Assembly (NCBI RefSeq): GCF_051401765.1
Contig: NW_027480542.1
Location: 1,178,001 to 1,242,000, forward strand
DNA: 64,000 nt
Direction of reading: 5' to 3'
From: Calliopsis andreniformis
Lineage: Eukaryota > Arthropoda > Insecta > Hymenoptera > Andrenidae
In this document: piece after piece, positions 22,571 to 33,773 of the stretch
Position numbering within the stretch: position 1 is the first letter of the stretch
Layout of the letters: every line of letters begins with the position of its first letter
The notes under the pieces: generated by a model
Told to the model about the DNA's origin: nothing
Database searches by the model: none
Seen by the model: the letters and a program-made list of their open reading frames with translations, nothing else
Program-made: the position numbers and the translations under genes

Positions 22571-25329
22571 CTAATCCGGATGCTTCCACGGATTAACCTC
22601 CATTATATATTTTACTAGTTTATCTAGTTTTACCTCTCCTACCTCCTTTGTCTCTAAGAAATGTTTTCCTAAATACTTCCTGTGTTTACCCATTAGTCTG
22701 GGACATCTGCAGATTATGTGCGAGCTGCTTTCTTCCTCCTCCTCACAAAAGCTGTACATACTATCTTCCTGTTGCTTCATTCAAACCAAATGAAATTTCA
22801 GCTGCTCGTGTCCCGTTAGTAAGCCTGAAATCAGTCTCTACCTCCCTCTTTCGATTGCTATTAAATTTTTTGCATATTTATACCTAGGTTCCTCCCCTAG
22901 CATTTCCTTTGCCTGTCTGCATCCTTCCGTCTCACTCCATTTCCTCTTTCTCTGTTCCAAGGTCCATTGTTTGATTGCGGTTTTTATCGTTAGTACCGAC
23001 ATCGGTAGATATGGCTCCATTCCTATCGGATTCTCATCCGATCCCTGATTCGCCAATTTATCTGCCATTTCATTTCCTGTTATCCCTTCGTGTCCTGGTA
23101 CCCATATCAAGGTTATCCTGTTTTCCTTTCCTGCTAGCTCATTCAACTTCGTCTTACATTCCATCACCGAAATTAATTTGTGTGCCTGTTTACAGAGCGC
23201 TTTCAACGCTGCTTGACTATTTGAGCATATAGCTATCTTTTTGTTTCTAGTATCCCTTTCTGCGAGTGTTTCCGCACATGCCTGTATGGCCACTACTTCC
23301 GCCTGAGAGACTGTTGCCAGCTTTCCTAGCTGGATCACCCTTTTATCTGTTCCTTCTTCATTCGTCCAGGCTGCTCCCGTGATGCCATCCTTTCTTGACC
23401 CGTCCGTAAACCGTACCTGATGATAGTCCTTCCAACTATTACCTTTATCTTCCCATTTTGTTCTGCTACCAATCTGTATTTGAAATCTCCTCTGGAACAT
23501 AAATTTCAGGATCTGGTTATCCTGCCTCATGCTTATTAGCTCCGTGATGTATTCCCTTCTGTTCTCAGTAACGAGCTGTGTCCATAGCTCCTTTCCTTCC
23601 AGACCTTCCATGTTATCAGTCTGTGTGCTGTTTTCATAGGAATTGATTTAATTTTAATATCCAGGGGTTCCATCCCTGTTACTATTTCTGCTGCCCTTGT
23701 TGGCGTTGCACTCAGTGTTCCTAATACCCTTTTTAGCGCTAGGCCCTGCAATCCGTCCAGCCTTTCCTTCACTGTTCGCATGTTGGGCGCTTCCCACCAT
23801 GCTATACTTCCAAATGTCAGTCTAGGGAGTACAATTGCCTCATATAGCCATTTCGTTGTTTGTGTTGTGAGTCCCCATGTGGGTCCTACCACCCTTCCCG
23901 ACATTGCCAGGTTAGCATTAGCCTTGTTTATTTGTTTGAAAACATGCTTTCTTCATGTTAGCCTATCGTTTAGCCAAATTCCCAGATATTTTACCTCTCT
24001 ACTGAATTCCAGTACCTGACCTTTGTATTTCAGATCCGTGATAACCGACCTGTTTATTTTTCTTGTAAAGAGTATTGTTTCCATTTTTGTAGCACTTACC
24101 GACAGCCCTGTTTTGTCGCACCATTCCTCTAGCACTAGTAGCGCCTTTTTTGCCTTATATACCGCTATTGCCTCATTCCTTCCCGTTGCTAGGAAGGTTA
24201 CATCGTCAGCATACGCTAGTACTAGTACACCACTCTTTTCCAGATCGTGTAGGAGTTTGTCCACTGCCACACACCATAGAAGGGGTGACAGGATTCGCCC
24301 TTGAGGGCAACCTCTATTCACGAAGCCTTTCGTGATTGTTTCTCCTGTTGCTCCTTTCCCGTCGTTGGTGAGAGCTAGTGTGCTCCACCGCCGATAGCCG
24401 TCAGGTGGGAAGGAGATAGGATGATTGGGTCCTTGGCCAGGTTTAAGAGTTAGGACTCACCGTGTACTTGACTACTTTTTTATTCAATGTTAATTAGCTC
24501 TGGTACTGTCGCGTGTGGTTAGCTGGACAGGCTATACCAAAGTGCGAAGCGTTCCTCGATCGTCTCCACGATCCGCGTTCCTTTTGGAGGCAAAACGGGG
24601 GTGGCCGAAGCCGTCACGTTTTGCCGATTCTTGCGAATTTGCTTAGCTCGGCGCGGAGGTATTAAGACTCCGCGATTTCTGCTGCTAAGCGCACGTGTCT
24701 TTATACGGGCTACAACACTCCTTTCGAAGTCTGCAATTCCCTGGTGGTTAACATGTTGTTAATCCATCGGATGACATATTCATTTTCACCAAACTCCCTC
24801 AGAGAGTTGATTATTAGTTCCGTTGACGTTTGATTAAACGCCCCTTCGATATCCAAGAAGCTTGCGATCGTCAAAAACTTTTTCCTCATGGCATCCTCTA
24901 TTCCCCCTATCAAGTTATGCAGGGCTACCTCCACTGAGTGTCCTATTCTGAAAGCATGCTGTTTATCATGCAATGGTTTTATTGTCAATGTTACCTCCTT
25001 CATATACCTATCCACCAGCCTTTCCAGCATCTTTAATAAGAATGATGTTAGGCTAATGGGCCTGAATGCCTTAGGTACTGCATAGTCCGTGTTCCCTGGT
25101 TTAGGGATAAAAATTACCCTAGTCACTTTCCATAATTGTGGTATTATTCCTAATGCGCGAGTGGCTCGCATTATTTTTACTAAAGATTCCTTAATATGAG
25201 GCATCGACACCTTTATCATTTTTGGTAGATTCCATCCACCCCTCGTATCTTGTAAGGCAGAAACGATCTTACTGCCCATTCCACTCTTTCTGTTCTAACT
25301 ATTTTGTTTGCGATCTCCCATCCTGGTCT
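22571..25329 (-). pseudogene. A2 ORF2, RT-RNase H-CCHC, endonuclease missing
   Basis: Retains RT from near the finger motif through VIFIPKPGN, RPISLTSFLLKMLERL, HAFRIGHSVE, SFLDIEGAFNQTS, then (after the nested LTR) GCPQGRILSPLLW, LAYADDVTFLA and VKYLGIWLNDRLT. RNase H follows with FTDGSRKDG, ICSNSQAAL and GHEGITGNEMADKLANQGSDE, then a terminal knuckle CSFC-x8-H-x4-C and a stop at 22571. The ICSDSQ aspartate of A1 is Asn here, so one likely RNase H catalytic residue is lost. Frames shift near 25220-25280, 23940, 23600 and 22840. The LTR at 24346-24717 splits RT just before the YADD domain; removing it with one duplication restores the frame. Confidence 0.87.
24346..24717 (-). mobile_element. 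Solo LTR, family LTR-C (372 bp)
   Basis: On minus it begins TGTTGTAGCCCG and ends GGAGCAACA. It is flanked by the 4-bp duplication CTCC on + (24342-24345 and 24718-24721). A minus-strand TATAAA lies at 24700-24705 and AATAAA at 24479-24484, giving a compact promoter and polyadenylation signal in minus orientation. Only copy in the window. It is inserted in the RT of A2. Confidence 0.88.
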
Positions 25330-25352
25330 CTTTTTTTTTTTTTTTTTTTTTT

Positions 25353-25436
25353 CGTGGAGAAATCCTCGTAGGACACCCCGAACCCCTTGGGGAGGGCTCG
25401 GGGTAGTGTCGGACTTTTACCGACTAAAACTCCACG
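25353..25436 (-). promoter_or_regulatory. Conserved 3'-terminal stem-loop of F
   Basis: The outer stem is CGTGGAG (25353-25359) with CTCCACG (25430-25436). The inner stem is GACACCCCGA with TCGGGG-TA-GTGTC (25372-25410), with a two-base TA bulge. It sits immediately before poly(A). The same architecture with changed pairs occurs at 31251-31330 and, in part, at 55354-55380. Confidence 0.7.
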
Positions 25437-28400
25437 GTGGCCAACCTAAGGCGTTTCGGGGGACACTCGGAACTCCGAAGAACACTTCCAGTACCCCCCT
25501 AGCCGTGCCGAAGCGCATCCCGGGAGGGGAGACTCCCCTCCCTTCCCTTGCGGCACATCTAACTTCGATGACATGTAGTGGGCACACTACATGTTGCCGC
25601 CCCCCCAGGGTCGCTGTGCAATGGCGACTTGGGCCCCCAACCCAAGCCGCCTGCGACCCCGCAATGACCCGCAGCCAACCAGACCCTCGGGGGCCTGAGG
25701 CCCCGTCAGTGGGTCGGGCCGGCGTCGGGCCATTGCTCCTCTTCCCGTGACCCGTGTACTGCGCCGGGGCGGGCGGAGACTTTTGTCTCGCCCGTGGCCC
25801 GGATCTGGCTCTTCCCCTGCGGGCGGGATGGGAGTGCCGCTCCCTATCCCGCTCCGCGGCCTCCTTCTGCAACATAACTTGCTCGCAGAAGGAGGCCATT
25901 GCTTTCCACGGCCTCTCGCCAGTCACCATAGATGCTACTACGGCTTCCGGCGAGAGGTCGTGTCCCACCCCCTGTCTCAGGACAAGGCGCTCTTCTGCCC
26001 ACGCTGGGCAGACTTCCAGCGTGTGCTGCGCCGTGTCCCGTTCCTCCCCACAATGGTGGCAGATCGTCGTCGCTTCCCGCCCAATTCGACACAGGTACTC
26101 CCCGAAGCAACCGTGCCCGGAGAGCACCTGCGTCATACGGTAGGTGAGTCTACCAAATGCTCTGTCCCGCCACTTATCAAAGTGCGGCAGGACAGCCCCG
26201 ACGGCCTTCTTAGAGGCCCGGTCAGCTTCGAGCTGCCCGGTCCATACCTCGATCAGTGCACGCGAGGCTAGACGCCTCGCCTCGCGAATCGCCTCTGCCT
26301 CTGGCGGCCACCCGCTGTTCCGGACCGCGTGCAGCCTGACGTAAACAGTCCGGTCGTGCTTCGCGAGCAGCTCCAGGGGCGGGAGTCCCGCCAGGGCCGT
26401 CGCCGCCTCGTACGAGATGGTGCGGTGTCCCCGAATGCCTCTGATGGCCAGCCGCCGATGTAGGCGCCGCATTATCGCTATGCTGCGTTTGCTGGCCATC
26501 AGATTTGGGGCCCAGACAGGGCCCCATAGAGGACTATCGACCGCACCACCCCAACATAGAGGCGGCGAACTCCTTCCGCAGGTCCCCCGAGGTTTGGGAG
26601 GAGGCGGCTCAGTACGGCCGCCGCTCTCTCCACCCGGGGGACGAGGCGATCCATATGATCGGCGAAACGCCATTGGCTGTCGAGGGTCAGGCCCAGATAT
26701 TTCATCTACGCCCTCACCTCGACAAACGACTCACCTACCCTGACCCGCAAGCCGGGCGGGGGCTCCCCACGATGTGGCCGGTCATAAAACCATATAGCCT
26801 CACATTTGTGGGGAGCGACCTGTAAGCCCAGCTCACGGATCGACGCGGCGACGACTGCCACCGCCATCTCCGCTAAGCGGATGGCCCTCCCAAAGGCCCC
26901 CCCCCCCGACCAGAACTAACATGTCGTCCGCATAACACGCCAGGAACACCGCACACGACCCTACGCCTCCTTCGGTCGCCATCTCGGCCGGTGTACTATA
27001 TCCACCTGTCACTCAGGTAGGACCGGATAATCCTGCACAGGTACGGGGGCACCCGCATACGTTGCAGGGCGCCCAGTACCTTTCCCCAGGGAAGGGTGTT
27101 AAATGCGTTGACGATGTCCAAGGACACCGCCAACGCCACCCCACCCCTGGAGACGGCCTCCTCCAAGAGGGACCTGACGCGCATGATGGCGTCAATGGTC
27201 GAAAGTCCCTCCCGAAAGCCAAACTGGCTGGAGGCCAATCCCGGTCCCACCGTCGACAGGTGGCTCGAGAAGCGGGCAGCTATGATTGTCTCAAAAAGCT
27301 TTCCCGCCTCGTCGAGCAAGCACACCGGCCTATATGCCGAAGGCGTGTCCGCGGGCCTTCCGTCCTTTCGTAGGAGGACCATCTGCGCCTGTTTCCATAC
27401 TAGGGGGAATTCCCTCATGCGGAGGCAGCCGCTCAGCAGTCGCACGATCCTCGAGCTCAGGACGCCCATTGCCCGGGCCAATACGCGGCCGGGGACACCA
27501 TCAGGGCCCGGCGCAACGTTGCGTGACCCGCGACGGCGCAGCGCCCCGGCCAACTCCTCGTGGGTTACCCCCATCTCCATCTCGGACCACTCAACAGGTG
27601 GCTCCGAGGTTTCGGAGCGGGTGGTCTCCTGCTCCTGGTCTATGCCGGGAAACAGGGTCTGAACCACCCGCTTCAGGAGTGGGGGCATCCAAGGTCTTCG
27701 TTATGGGTGGCGCCCATGCTTGCAACTTACCCATCACTAGTTTATATGGGCGCCCCTACGGATCCCTGTTTAATTCCACGAGGAGTTCCTTCCATGCCCG
27801 GGCTTTGGCGTCCCGGATGGCGCGCTGCAGTGTTCTGGGCATCGCGCTATACTCTGCATACAAGCGCGCCACCTGCTCGGGTTCGGTCTGCCGACGTCGG
27901 CGAGCGCGGGTATACCGGCGCCGCGAGCGGACGTACGCCACGCGCAACTCGTCCATTTCCCGCGACCACCAGTACTCCGCGCCCGGACGCGAGGGTGGCC
28001 CGGCTCTGGGCATGGCGGTGTGTCACACCGCCTTTATAGCCCTGCTGAGCCAGGCCATTTCTCCCTCGACGTCCCCGACCGACCCAGCCGGCGTCTCCGG
28101 CCAGGCCACCGCATGAGCGGCCGCCTGCAAGAGGCTGCAATTCAGCCTTTTCATGGACCATCGCGGCGGCGGGCGGGCCCGGTGGCCCCGTGGCTCCGGG
28201 GCCCATCACTCCGGGTGGAGGTAACAACGGCGACCCTCACCTCCATTGTTATATAGAGGTGATCGCTGAGGGTCGCCACTTCTGTTGCCACTCTCCACCC
28301 AGACACACGCTGCAGGCCTGAGGGGGTTGCCCACATCAGGTCTATGATGGACACCCCATGCCGCCCAACGAACGTGTGTTGCCGACCCCGGTTAACCAAC

Positions 28401-28858
28401 CGAAGGTCCAGCCCGGCCGCCCAATCCATTAGGACCTCGCCCCTACGGCTCGTCCTGGGGCTGCCCCATGCCGTAGCATGGGCATGAAAGTCCCCCAGGA
28501 CGATTACCGGACGGGGCATGCATCTTCTGATGCACGCTGTCATCCCGCCCAGGTATGCCTCGTAGAAGGCGAGGCCACAGTTGGGCGACACATATCCGCC
28601 CACCACCGCGACGTCCGACCATTGGACCACCACGCATCCCTCGACCGTTTCAAGCACGGTTACTGGAGGCGATGCGGGCGGCCATGACCATGTAATCGCC
28701 ACCGAGCCGCACGGACACCCGACCCAGTCTGGGAGGTCGGGGATATTATACGACTCGGTGACGACAGCCAATCCCACTTTACGCTCCCGCAGGTTGTGAA
28801 TCAGAAAGTCCTGAGCCCTGCGGGAGCGCCTAAGATTAGCCTGGAGGAGGGTAGCCAT
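25417..28858 (-). pseudogene. F ORF2: endonuclease and reverse transcriptase (R1 clade)
   Basis: Starts at an ATG at 28858 with LLQANLRRSRRAQDFL; endonuclease motifs are VTESYN, GGYVSPNCGL, LGDFHAHATAWGS and LSDHLYI. RT follows with VAPGPDGVPGRVLARAM, PSAYRPVCLLDEAGKLFE, SSQFGFREGLSTIDA and LDIVNAFNTLPW, YADD near 26925, and MKYLGLTLDSQWRF. The C-terminal domain includes MTQVLSGHGCFGEYL and a CHHC-x8-H-x4-C knuckle, then a Lys/Arg/Pro-rich tail. The order and the YRPVCLLDEAGKLFE wording are those of R1-clade proteins. Frameshifts near 28150, 27690, 27000 and 26700 break it into four pieces. ORF2 of an intact element makes the nick and copies the RNA. Confidence 0.87.
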
Positions 28859-30707
28859 TTCTACGCCATTTCCATGGCCTCTTCCAGGCCGTCCTTATTC
28901 CCCTTTGTTCCGGGTTGGGGCTTCGCAGAGGGCCCAGCTCCCTTTTGCGGTATCCTCGTCCCTGTCTTTCCTCGTGGTTATTTCGGAGGGCCCCGAGTTG
29001 TTCGCCGTAACGGTAGCGGTACCCCCTCTCCGCTCTTTCTGGCTCGCCGTCACTTCGGTGCGGGCTTTGTTACCCCGCCGGCGCTTAGAGGGGGGGGGGG
29101 GGGGGGGCACAGCCCGGCCCCCCTAGTCGGTAGCTCTTTTGCCCATCCCGGTGTGGTCATTGCGGCTTATGCGCGGTAGTGGCCCGATCCGCCGTCCCGC
29201 GCCTCCGCCCGAAAACCTCAGTCCACGCCGGTTCCCGGCTCACCCCTCTCCCGACCGTTGCCTCGCCCTGAGGCTTCCCTGCCTGTGACCGCGGCATGGC
29301 GGTGGCCTTAGGACCACTAATCCGCTCCTCGCCCACCCCATGCGCCGTCGGTGCCCGCCTGTCAGCAACGGGCTTGGGGGAGGGCGTACTCACACCGGGG
29401 TTCGTCGTCACCGGTGTCGCTCGTTCGACTGCCCCAGTGGGTCGCTTCTGTCCCTCACCGGCTGAAGCCAGAGCCCTCGCTCTTGCCTCCTTCCTTCTTC
29501 TTCTCCTCCGCTGTGTTGGGGTTTCTCCCAACACAGCTTGAGGTTGTGGTATCGTCACCGACGGCGCCGGTGACTTCTACACCCGTGTTGGCCCCTCCCT
29601 CTTTTCTGTTGGGAGGGTGCTCTTCTGGGCGAGGAGCACTATCTCCGCCCTCAACCCCCGGAACTTCTCCTCCACCAGCGCCTCCATTTTCGACCACAAG
29701 GCATCCACAAGGGAGTCATGGCCCGAGGTCGTTTTAGGTGGGGCGCTGGTGCTTGTCGCTGGGGGCGGCAGCGGAGGGGGAGGCATGAGCTCCTCGTCTC
29801 TTAACGTCACCCTCCTTTGGTCCCTGGGGGTTTGAATTCGTTCCTGTCTTCAGGGAAAGACTCCCTTTCCTGGCGCAGCTTCTCTATTTCTGCGCGCATT
29901 GTCCGCATTTCCGCCTCCAGCCGGGCATTCTGCTCTTCGAGCGCTTTCTGGCTGGAGGTGGCGACTGTCCGCTGCTGTATTTCTACAGCAGCCACGCTTA
30001 TAATGCGGGCTGCCATCTTCAGCTTGCGGACAAATGTCCTCTTCAGGTTGCCCGAATTCGACGCAACCCTTTCCACCTCCGACAGCTGCTGGCTGATCAT
30101 CCCGTCCAAAGAGCCAGTATCCTGCCCTATCATCTCCCCTTTAAGGGAGTCGACAGGGGGCAGGGTATCTTGTTTCTTCTTCTTCCTTTTGTCCTCTCAT
30201 CCCCCACCCTCGGCAGCCGCTTAGGGCAGTTGCCTTTTGCGACTGCCGGTCGATGCCACGGATCTCAGGGACATCGCGGACCGGTAGGAGGACACGCTGC
30301 CTTCGTCGCCGGAGGAAGACTCGGACATCGCCTCCCTGCCCACGTCCCCTGTTTCTCTCTGCCCACTCCCGCCTGCGTAGGCGCTGCTCTAGTTCAGACC
30401 CAGGTACTGCCACAGGGTCCAACTGAGCCGCTTGGCGGCGGGCTCGTCTCTGGAGGCACTGTCTTCTGCATTGGCCGCTTCTTCTGCCGCTGCAAGACCT
30501 GTCCATTCCGGGTCCGGACATGGGCCTAGAGGAACGAACCCGCTCGACCCACTCCTGTAGCCCCCCATCCGAGGATGAGCTGCCCCCCTGCTCCTTTGTC
30601 GCTCTGTCCTTCGCCACAGGGATATTTCCCAGCGACGAGCTGCGCCGTCTGTCCAAGTCGCCTTGCGACTCCCCCTCCATCCCTAATGTTTCTGTGTTTT
30701 TATACAT
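28859..30707 (-). pseudogene. F ORF1 (R1-type gag), degenerate
   Basis: A broken reading frame from about 30707 (MYKNTETLGMEGESQ) through a helical or coiled-coil stretch at 30133-29807 (SGNLKRTFVRKLKMAARI, then KALEEQNARLEAEMRTMRAEI) and a Pro/Thr-rich part at 29558-29157. The helical block resembles the one in R (61473-60769: NIKGSMVRQLRVAALTIRQ), which supports a shared R1-type gag. CCHC knuckles expected at the C-terminus are not readable. A G18 run on + at 29090-29107 lies near the 3' end of the ORF. Confidence 0.6.
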
Positions 30708-31223
30708 TGCGGCAGATATTAATTTCCTCCGGTACGCCCATCATGGGACCCCCACGGCGGTGGGGTACCTCCCCGAGTAAAAGAAGCCCTAAATATGCAT
30801 GCCAAAACCGAGAAGCGGCTTGTCAGGTGGTCAACCCTATTGGCACCTGGTGACTCTACGAAAAATATTACGGGATAGGCCCGCGCCATATAAGATGCAA
30901 AAGGTTTAACGTCACCCCTATCGAGAGCGCGGGTACCCATCCGAAGGGCTCCGTATCCTAACTTCAGGCTAGACGGCGCGACGGTTTGCCCCCGTCTCAC
31001 GGGGTATGAGGAAATACTGACCAGGTAATCCTCCATACCTGCGCCCAGTTGAGCTCGCTTCAACACCGACATAGGCTCCAGTCAGTACCTGGAGAGCGGT
31101 TTTTCCACGTTTTGCATGCGGCTTCAGGCGACCTTTGCCATAATTTCAGGACTTACTGTTACGCATCTTCCACCGCAGAGGCTAGGTACAGACTTCACCC
31201 AGGTACCCCGGTCGGGGGGCAAA
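30708..31223 (-). other. 5' region of F
   Basis: No gene seen. Mixed GC-rich sequence up to the telomeric junction; probable 5' UTR. Confidence 0.4.
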
Positions 31224-31234
31224 GACCTAACCCA
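31224..31234 (-). repeat. Telomeric repeat remnant between F and F2
   Basis: One unit, GACCTAACCCA on +. On the sense strand the poly(A) of F2 is followed by TGGGTTAGGTC, a different phase of the repeat from A1, A2, D and E. Confidence 0.7.
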
Positions 31235-31505
31235 TTTTTTTTTTTTTTAACGTGGAGAAATGCCTAACGCACACCCCGGGGTGGGGGGATCCCGGGGTAG
31301 TGTGGGGCTTGCACCCACTAAAACTCCACGGTGGCCATCTTCAGCGCATGAGGGGGACTCCGGGAACTCTTTCGAACACTACCGGAGCCCCCCGCGCTAC
31401 CTCCGCCGCTACCTACGGTTCAGCCAGCTATCAAAGCTGGGCAGGACCGTCCCTACCGCCCGCTGTCGGTCGGTGCCGCTCCGCTGGAGCTGACGGGCTA
31501 AGACC
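31235..31505 (-). mobile_element. F2: 5'-truncated 3' end of an F-like element
   Basis: A poly(A) tail (T14 on +, 31235-31248), then the terminal stem-loop at 31251-31330 (CGTGGAG/CTCCACG, inner CACACCCCGG/CCGGGG-TA-GTGTG), then about 170 bp more that matches the F 3' region. Examples are ACTAAAACTCCACGGTGGCC and a similarly placed GGGGGAC. It is a dead-on-arrival copy produced by incomplete reverse transcription. Confidence 0.85.
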
Positions 31506-31521
31506 TTTTTTTTTTTTTTTT

Positions 31522-31939
31522 AAATTTAATCCGCACAACCGCCCCTCCCCGTCAACGAAGACATATGCTTCTTCCACTACATTGGTGATTGAAGCATACA
31601 CTCCTGGCAAAACGCCTGACGGGGCCTAAGAAAAGGTCCGGGTTTCATGGACCTACAATAGTCCAGGCTCTGGTCTTATCCTAACTATCCCTCCCTCTTG
31701 CGACCCAAGATTTACAATTACATCCTAAAAGGCATATATTTTTTTAATAGCCTAATCAAAAATCAAACCTTTAACTAAACTTTATCTTGGGTAGATAAAC
31801 TATATAAAAACACCTAACTACACTACCTAAGTATACCGACAACACACAAACCACGATCACAATATATACAGCCGCAAAACGCATCCAAACAAGCGTATCA
31901 CACATATAACCCGTACAAATCCACAAATCTAACCTTACT
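31522..31939 (-). other. D 3' UTR, terminal part
   Basis: No gene. CGTCAACG/CGCCTGACG-like complementary blocks lie near 31550-31620; the rest is AT-rich and C-poor in G on +. Confidence 0.45.
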
Positions 31940-32265
31940 CACTCTTTTTCAAGGTCAACATCCACTTCTAACACGCACGCAGGTATGAATCTCGCATACG
32001 TACCTCATACAAAACCACTAATTTAAACTTTCTTTTTCAGGGTCAACTTACACTCCAGCGGCAAACAGTCTCTGGTAAGTATCACACACGTACCTCATAT
32101 CCATACACTAATCTACACTTTATTTTTCAGGGTCAGCGACCACTTCCAGGCAACACGTAGGGTGAGTACATCCCACACACACCTCATTATAAACCACTCA
32201 TACAACCTTTCTTTTCCAGAGACGAACTTACACTCCAGCGGCAGCACGCATCCAGGTACCAAAAC
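31940..32265 (+). repeat. Four ~88-bp tandem units with consensus splice sites on the strand opposite D
   Basis: Each unit has a pyrimidine tract ending in AG (last G at 31953, 32040, 32130 and 32219; spacing 87, 90 and 89), a 29-35 nt segment, then a GT site (GTATGA at 31983, GTAAGT at 32075, GTGAGT at 32162, GTACCA at 32255). The segments share CACTCCAGCGGCA-like sequence. They read as micro-exons on +, antisense to the D ORFs. Function is unknown. Confidence 0.65.
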
Positions 32266-32342
32266 AAACACATCTTTTGCACCATGAAATAAAATAAATA
32301 AATAACACAATTTTGCAAAGCGTAATTATTTATCACCAATAG

Positions 32343-33768
32343 TGTTGGAATCGCTTAAAATAAGAGATCCAACGGAGGTCCGGATAAGGTGAGAGTGAGG
32401 GTATTTGAAAGAAGCAGATACACAATTTTAATCTTTGTCGGCCCTGAAAAGGGCTTGTAAACGACGTTTATTAAAATTTTCGTTTCGGGGCTGGGTGCTG
32501 CTCCGGTCCTCGGCGGCTCCTGTGGTCGGCGGTGGATCGGAGGGCCCTGGCTGGTGGTGGCGACGCCTTTACTCCCCTTAGCGACGTTGGCGTCTGAAAA
32601 AGAGAAATAGCGGCGGAACCGCGGCGGTAAGCGAGAGTGGAAGTCTAGCTATACCGAAGATTCCCGACTCCAGGCTTCGCTCACGAGTCTATGTGGAGGG
32701 GATAGCAATACCTTGCCTGTAACGCAAAGGTAATGCAGTGGACTGTATTATCGACTCTTCTTCTGATGCGAAGAAGAGGTCGATGAGCGAGTGGCTTGAG
32801 AAGAGGAGGGACCTCTTCTCTTCGCCTTGCACCTTTTAGAAAGGTTCGTTTCGTACGAATCCAAAGAACTTAGGGATTCGTGAGCGGAGGGACACGCTAT
32901 AACCAGCGAATTGCTAGTCCTGGAGGCTGAGGACGGCTAGAGGCTCCGCGACTCCGTTCACCTCACCGTGTGCTTCTATTCGTCACACGGGGGTTGCTTC
33001 TAAACAGGGTGGCAGAGCACGAGTAACGCAGAGGTGATAGGCACGTACGTTATCTCTCTCTGTTGTAACCCGTCTCTCAGGGATCCAACAGGCAGCGGCC
33101 TTTGTTGCTCCGAGACGAAAACGAGACTCAGAGAATCAGGGCAGGCCCCGATTCCAAGAGTGCAAATCTCGTTCAATTGTCCCCTAAGACAAACCAGGTG
33201 CTCGGTCGTACGTAGTATACGTACGATTCGATCAGACCAGAATCCTAGTTTGTCGGCGACAATGTTTCAGCTTTTGAGAGCTGAAGAGAGAGTGAGATTT
33301 CAAGTGTCTGGTAACCAAACTACTTGGAATCTGAAAACTGGCTAGCTGAGATACGCTTGACGAACGGTCGCACTGACTGTTGCAAGCTTGGTTGTCGTTA
33401 GACGACTGGGACGAGAGCCGCGCGTGTCTCCGCGAAGCGGAAGACGTGCTAAATTTTACCACTACGCGGCGCTCACTAATTATCTTTTATTTCGTGCTAA
33501 TGTAGTACGATGTACTCTCTCTCTCCTTCAGGTTCCGATGTCCCCACTCGACATCGAGCCTGGAGTTCAAAACCGTTGCTCGACAACGCTTGCTTTGTTT
33601 GAACTTCAATTTTGACGATAAAAACAAGTCATACGACAGCTGATCGTGTTTTGCTGCTAGGACAACGGATGCTCCAACCGAAGGCAACCTTCGGTCGGTC
33701 ACGTATACCAACAAATTACGAATCTCGCGGACGAGCCAAATGCCCGTTATATAACCGCTTTTTAAACA
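32343..33768 (-). mobile_element. Solo LTR, family LTR-B, copy 2 (1426 bp)
   Basis: Begins TGTTGGAATCGC and ends TTTTTAAACA on +, flanked by AATAG (32338-32342 and 33769-33773). A minus AATAAA lies at 32467-32472. It cuts the extreme C-terminus of D ORF2. Confidence 0.92.
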
Positions 33769-33773
33769 AATAG

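Larger units (their letters stand above)
17506..25329 (-). mobile_element. A2: 5'-truncated LOA-like element, sister of A1
   Basis: Ends 3' at 17506 in three TATGCGATT-type 9-mers next to telomeric DNA, like A1. It has a long 3' UTR with two double-hairpin modules and retains RT, RNase H and CCHC. On the 5' side it stops at 25329, within the sequence GATCTCCCATCCTGGTCT that continues uninterrupted in A1 at about 8040-8063, and the poly(A) of F begins there. Two solo LTRs are nested (20402-21800 and 24346-24717). Confidence 0.85.
25331..31223 (-). mobile_element. F: GC-rich R1-clade non-LTR retrotransposon with poly(A) tail
   Basis: A poly(A) tail (T22 on +, 25331-25352) is followed by a conserved terminal stem-loop, ORF2 and a degenerate ORF1. 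The base composition, about two thirds G+C, is unlike the AT-rich neighbours. The 3' tail joins the truncated A2 directly. The 5' end lies against telomeric sequence at 31224. Confidence 0.85.

Noticed and set aside
26384..27688. GC-rich F element as bacterial contamination
   Set aside because: R1-clade RT and endonuclease motifs, poly(A), a telomeric junction and F2 nearby show it is a eukaryotic element.
31940..32265. Possible CRISPR-like array because of regular repeats
   Set aside because: The regular parts are splice-signal and exon-like segments with diverged spacers in a eukaryotic retroelement; no cas genes or prokaryotic context.
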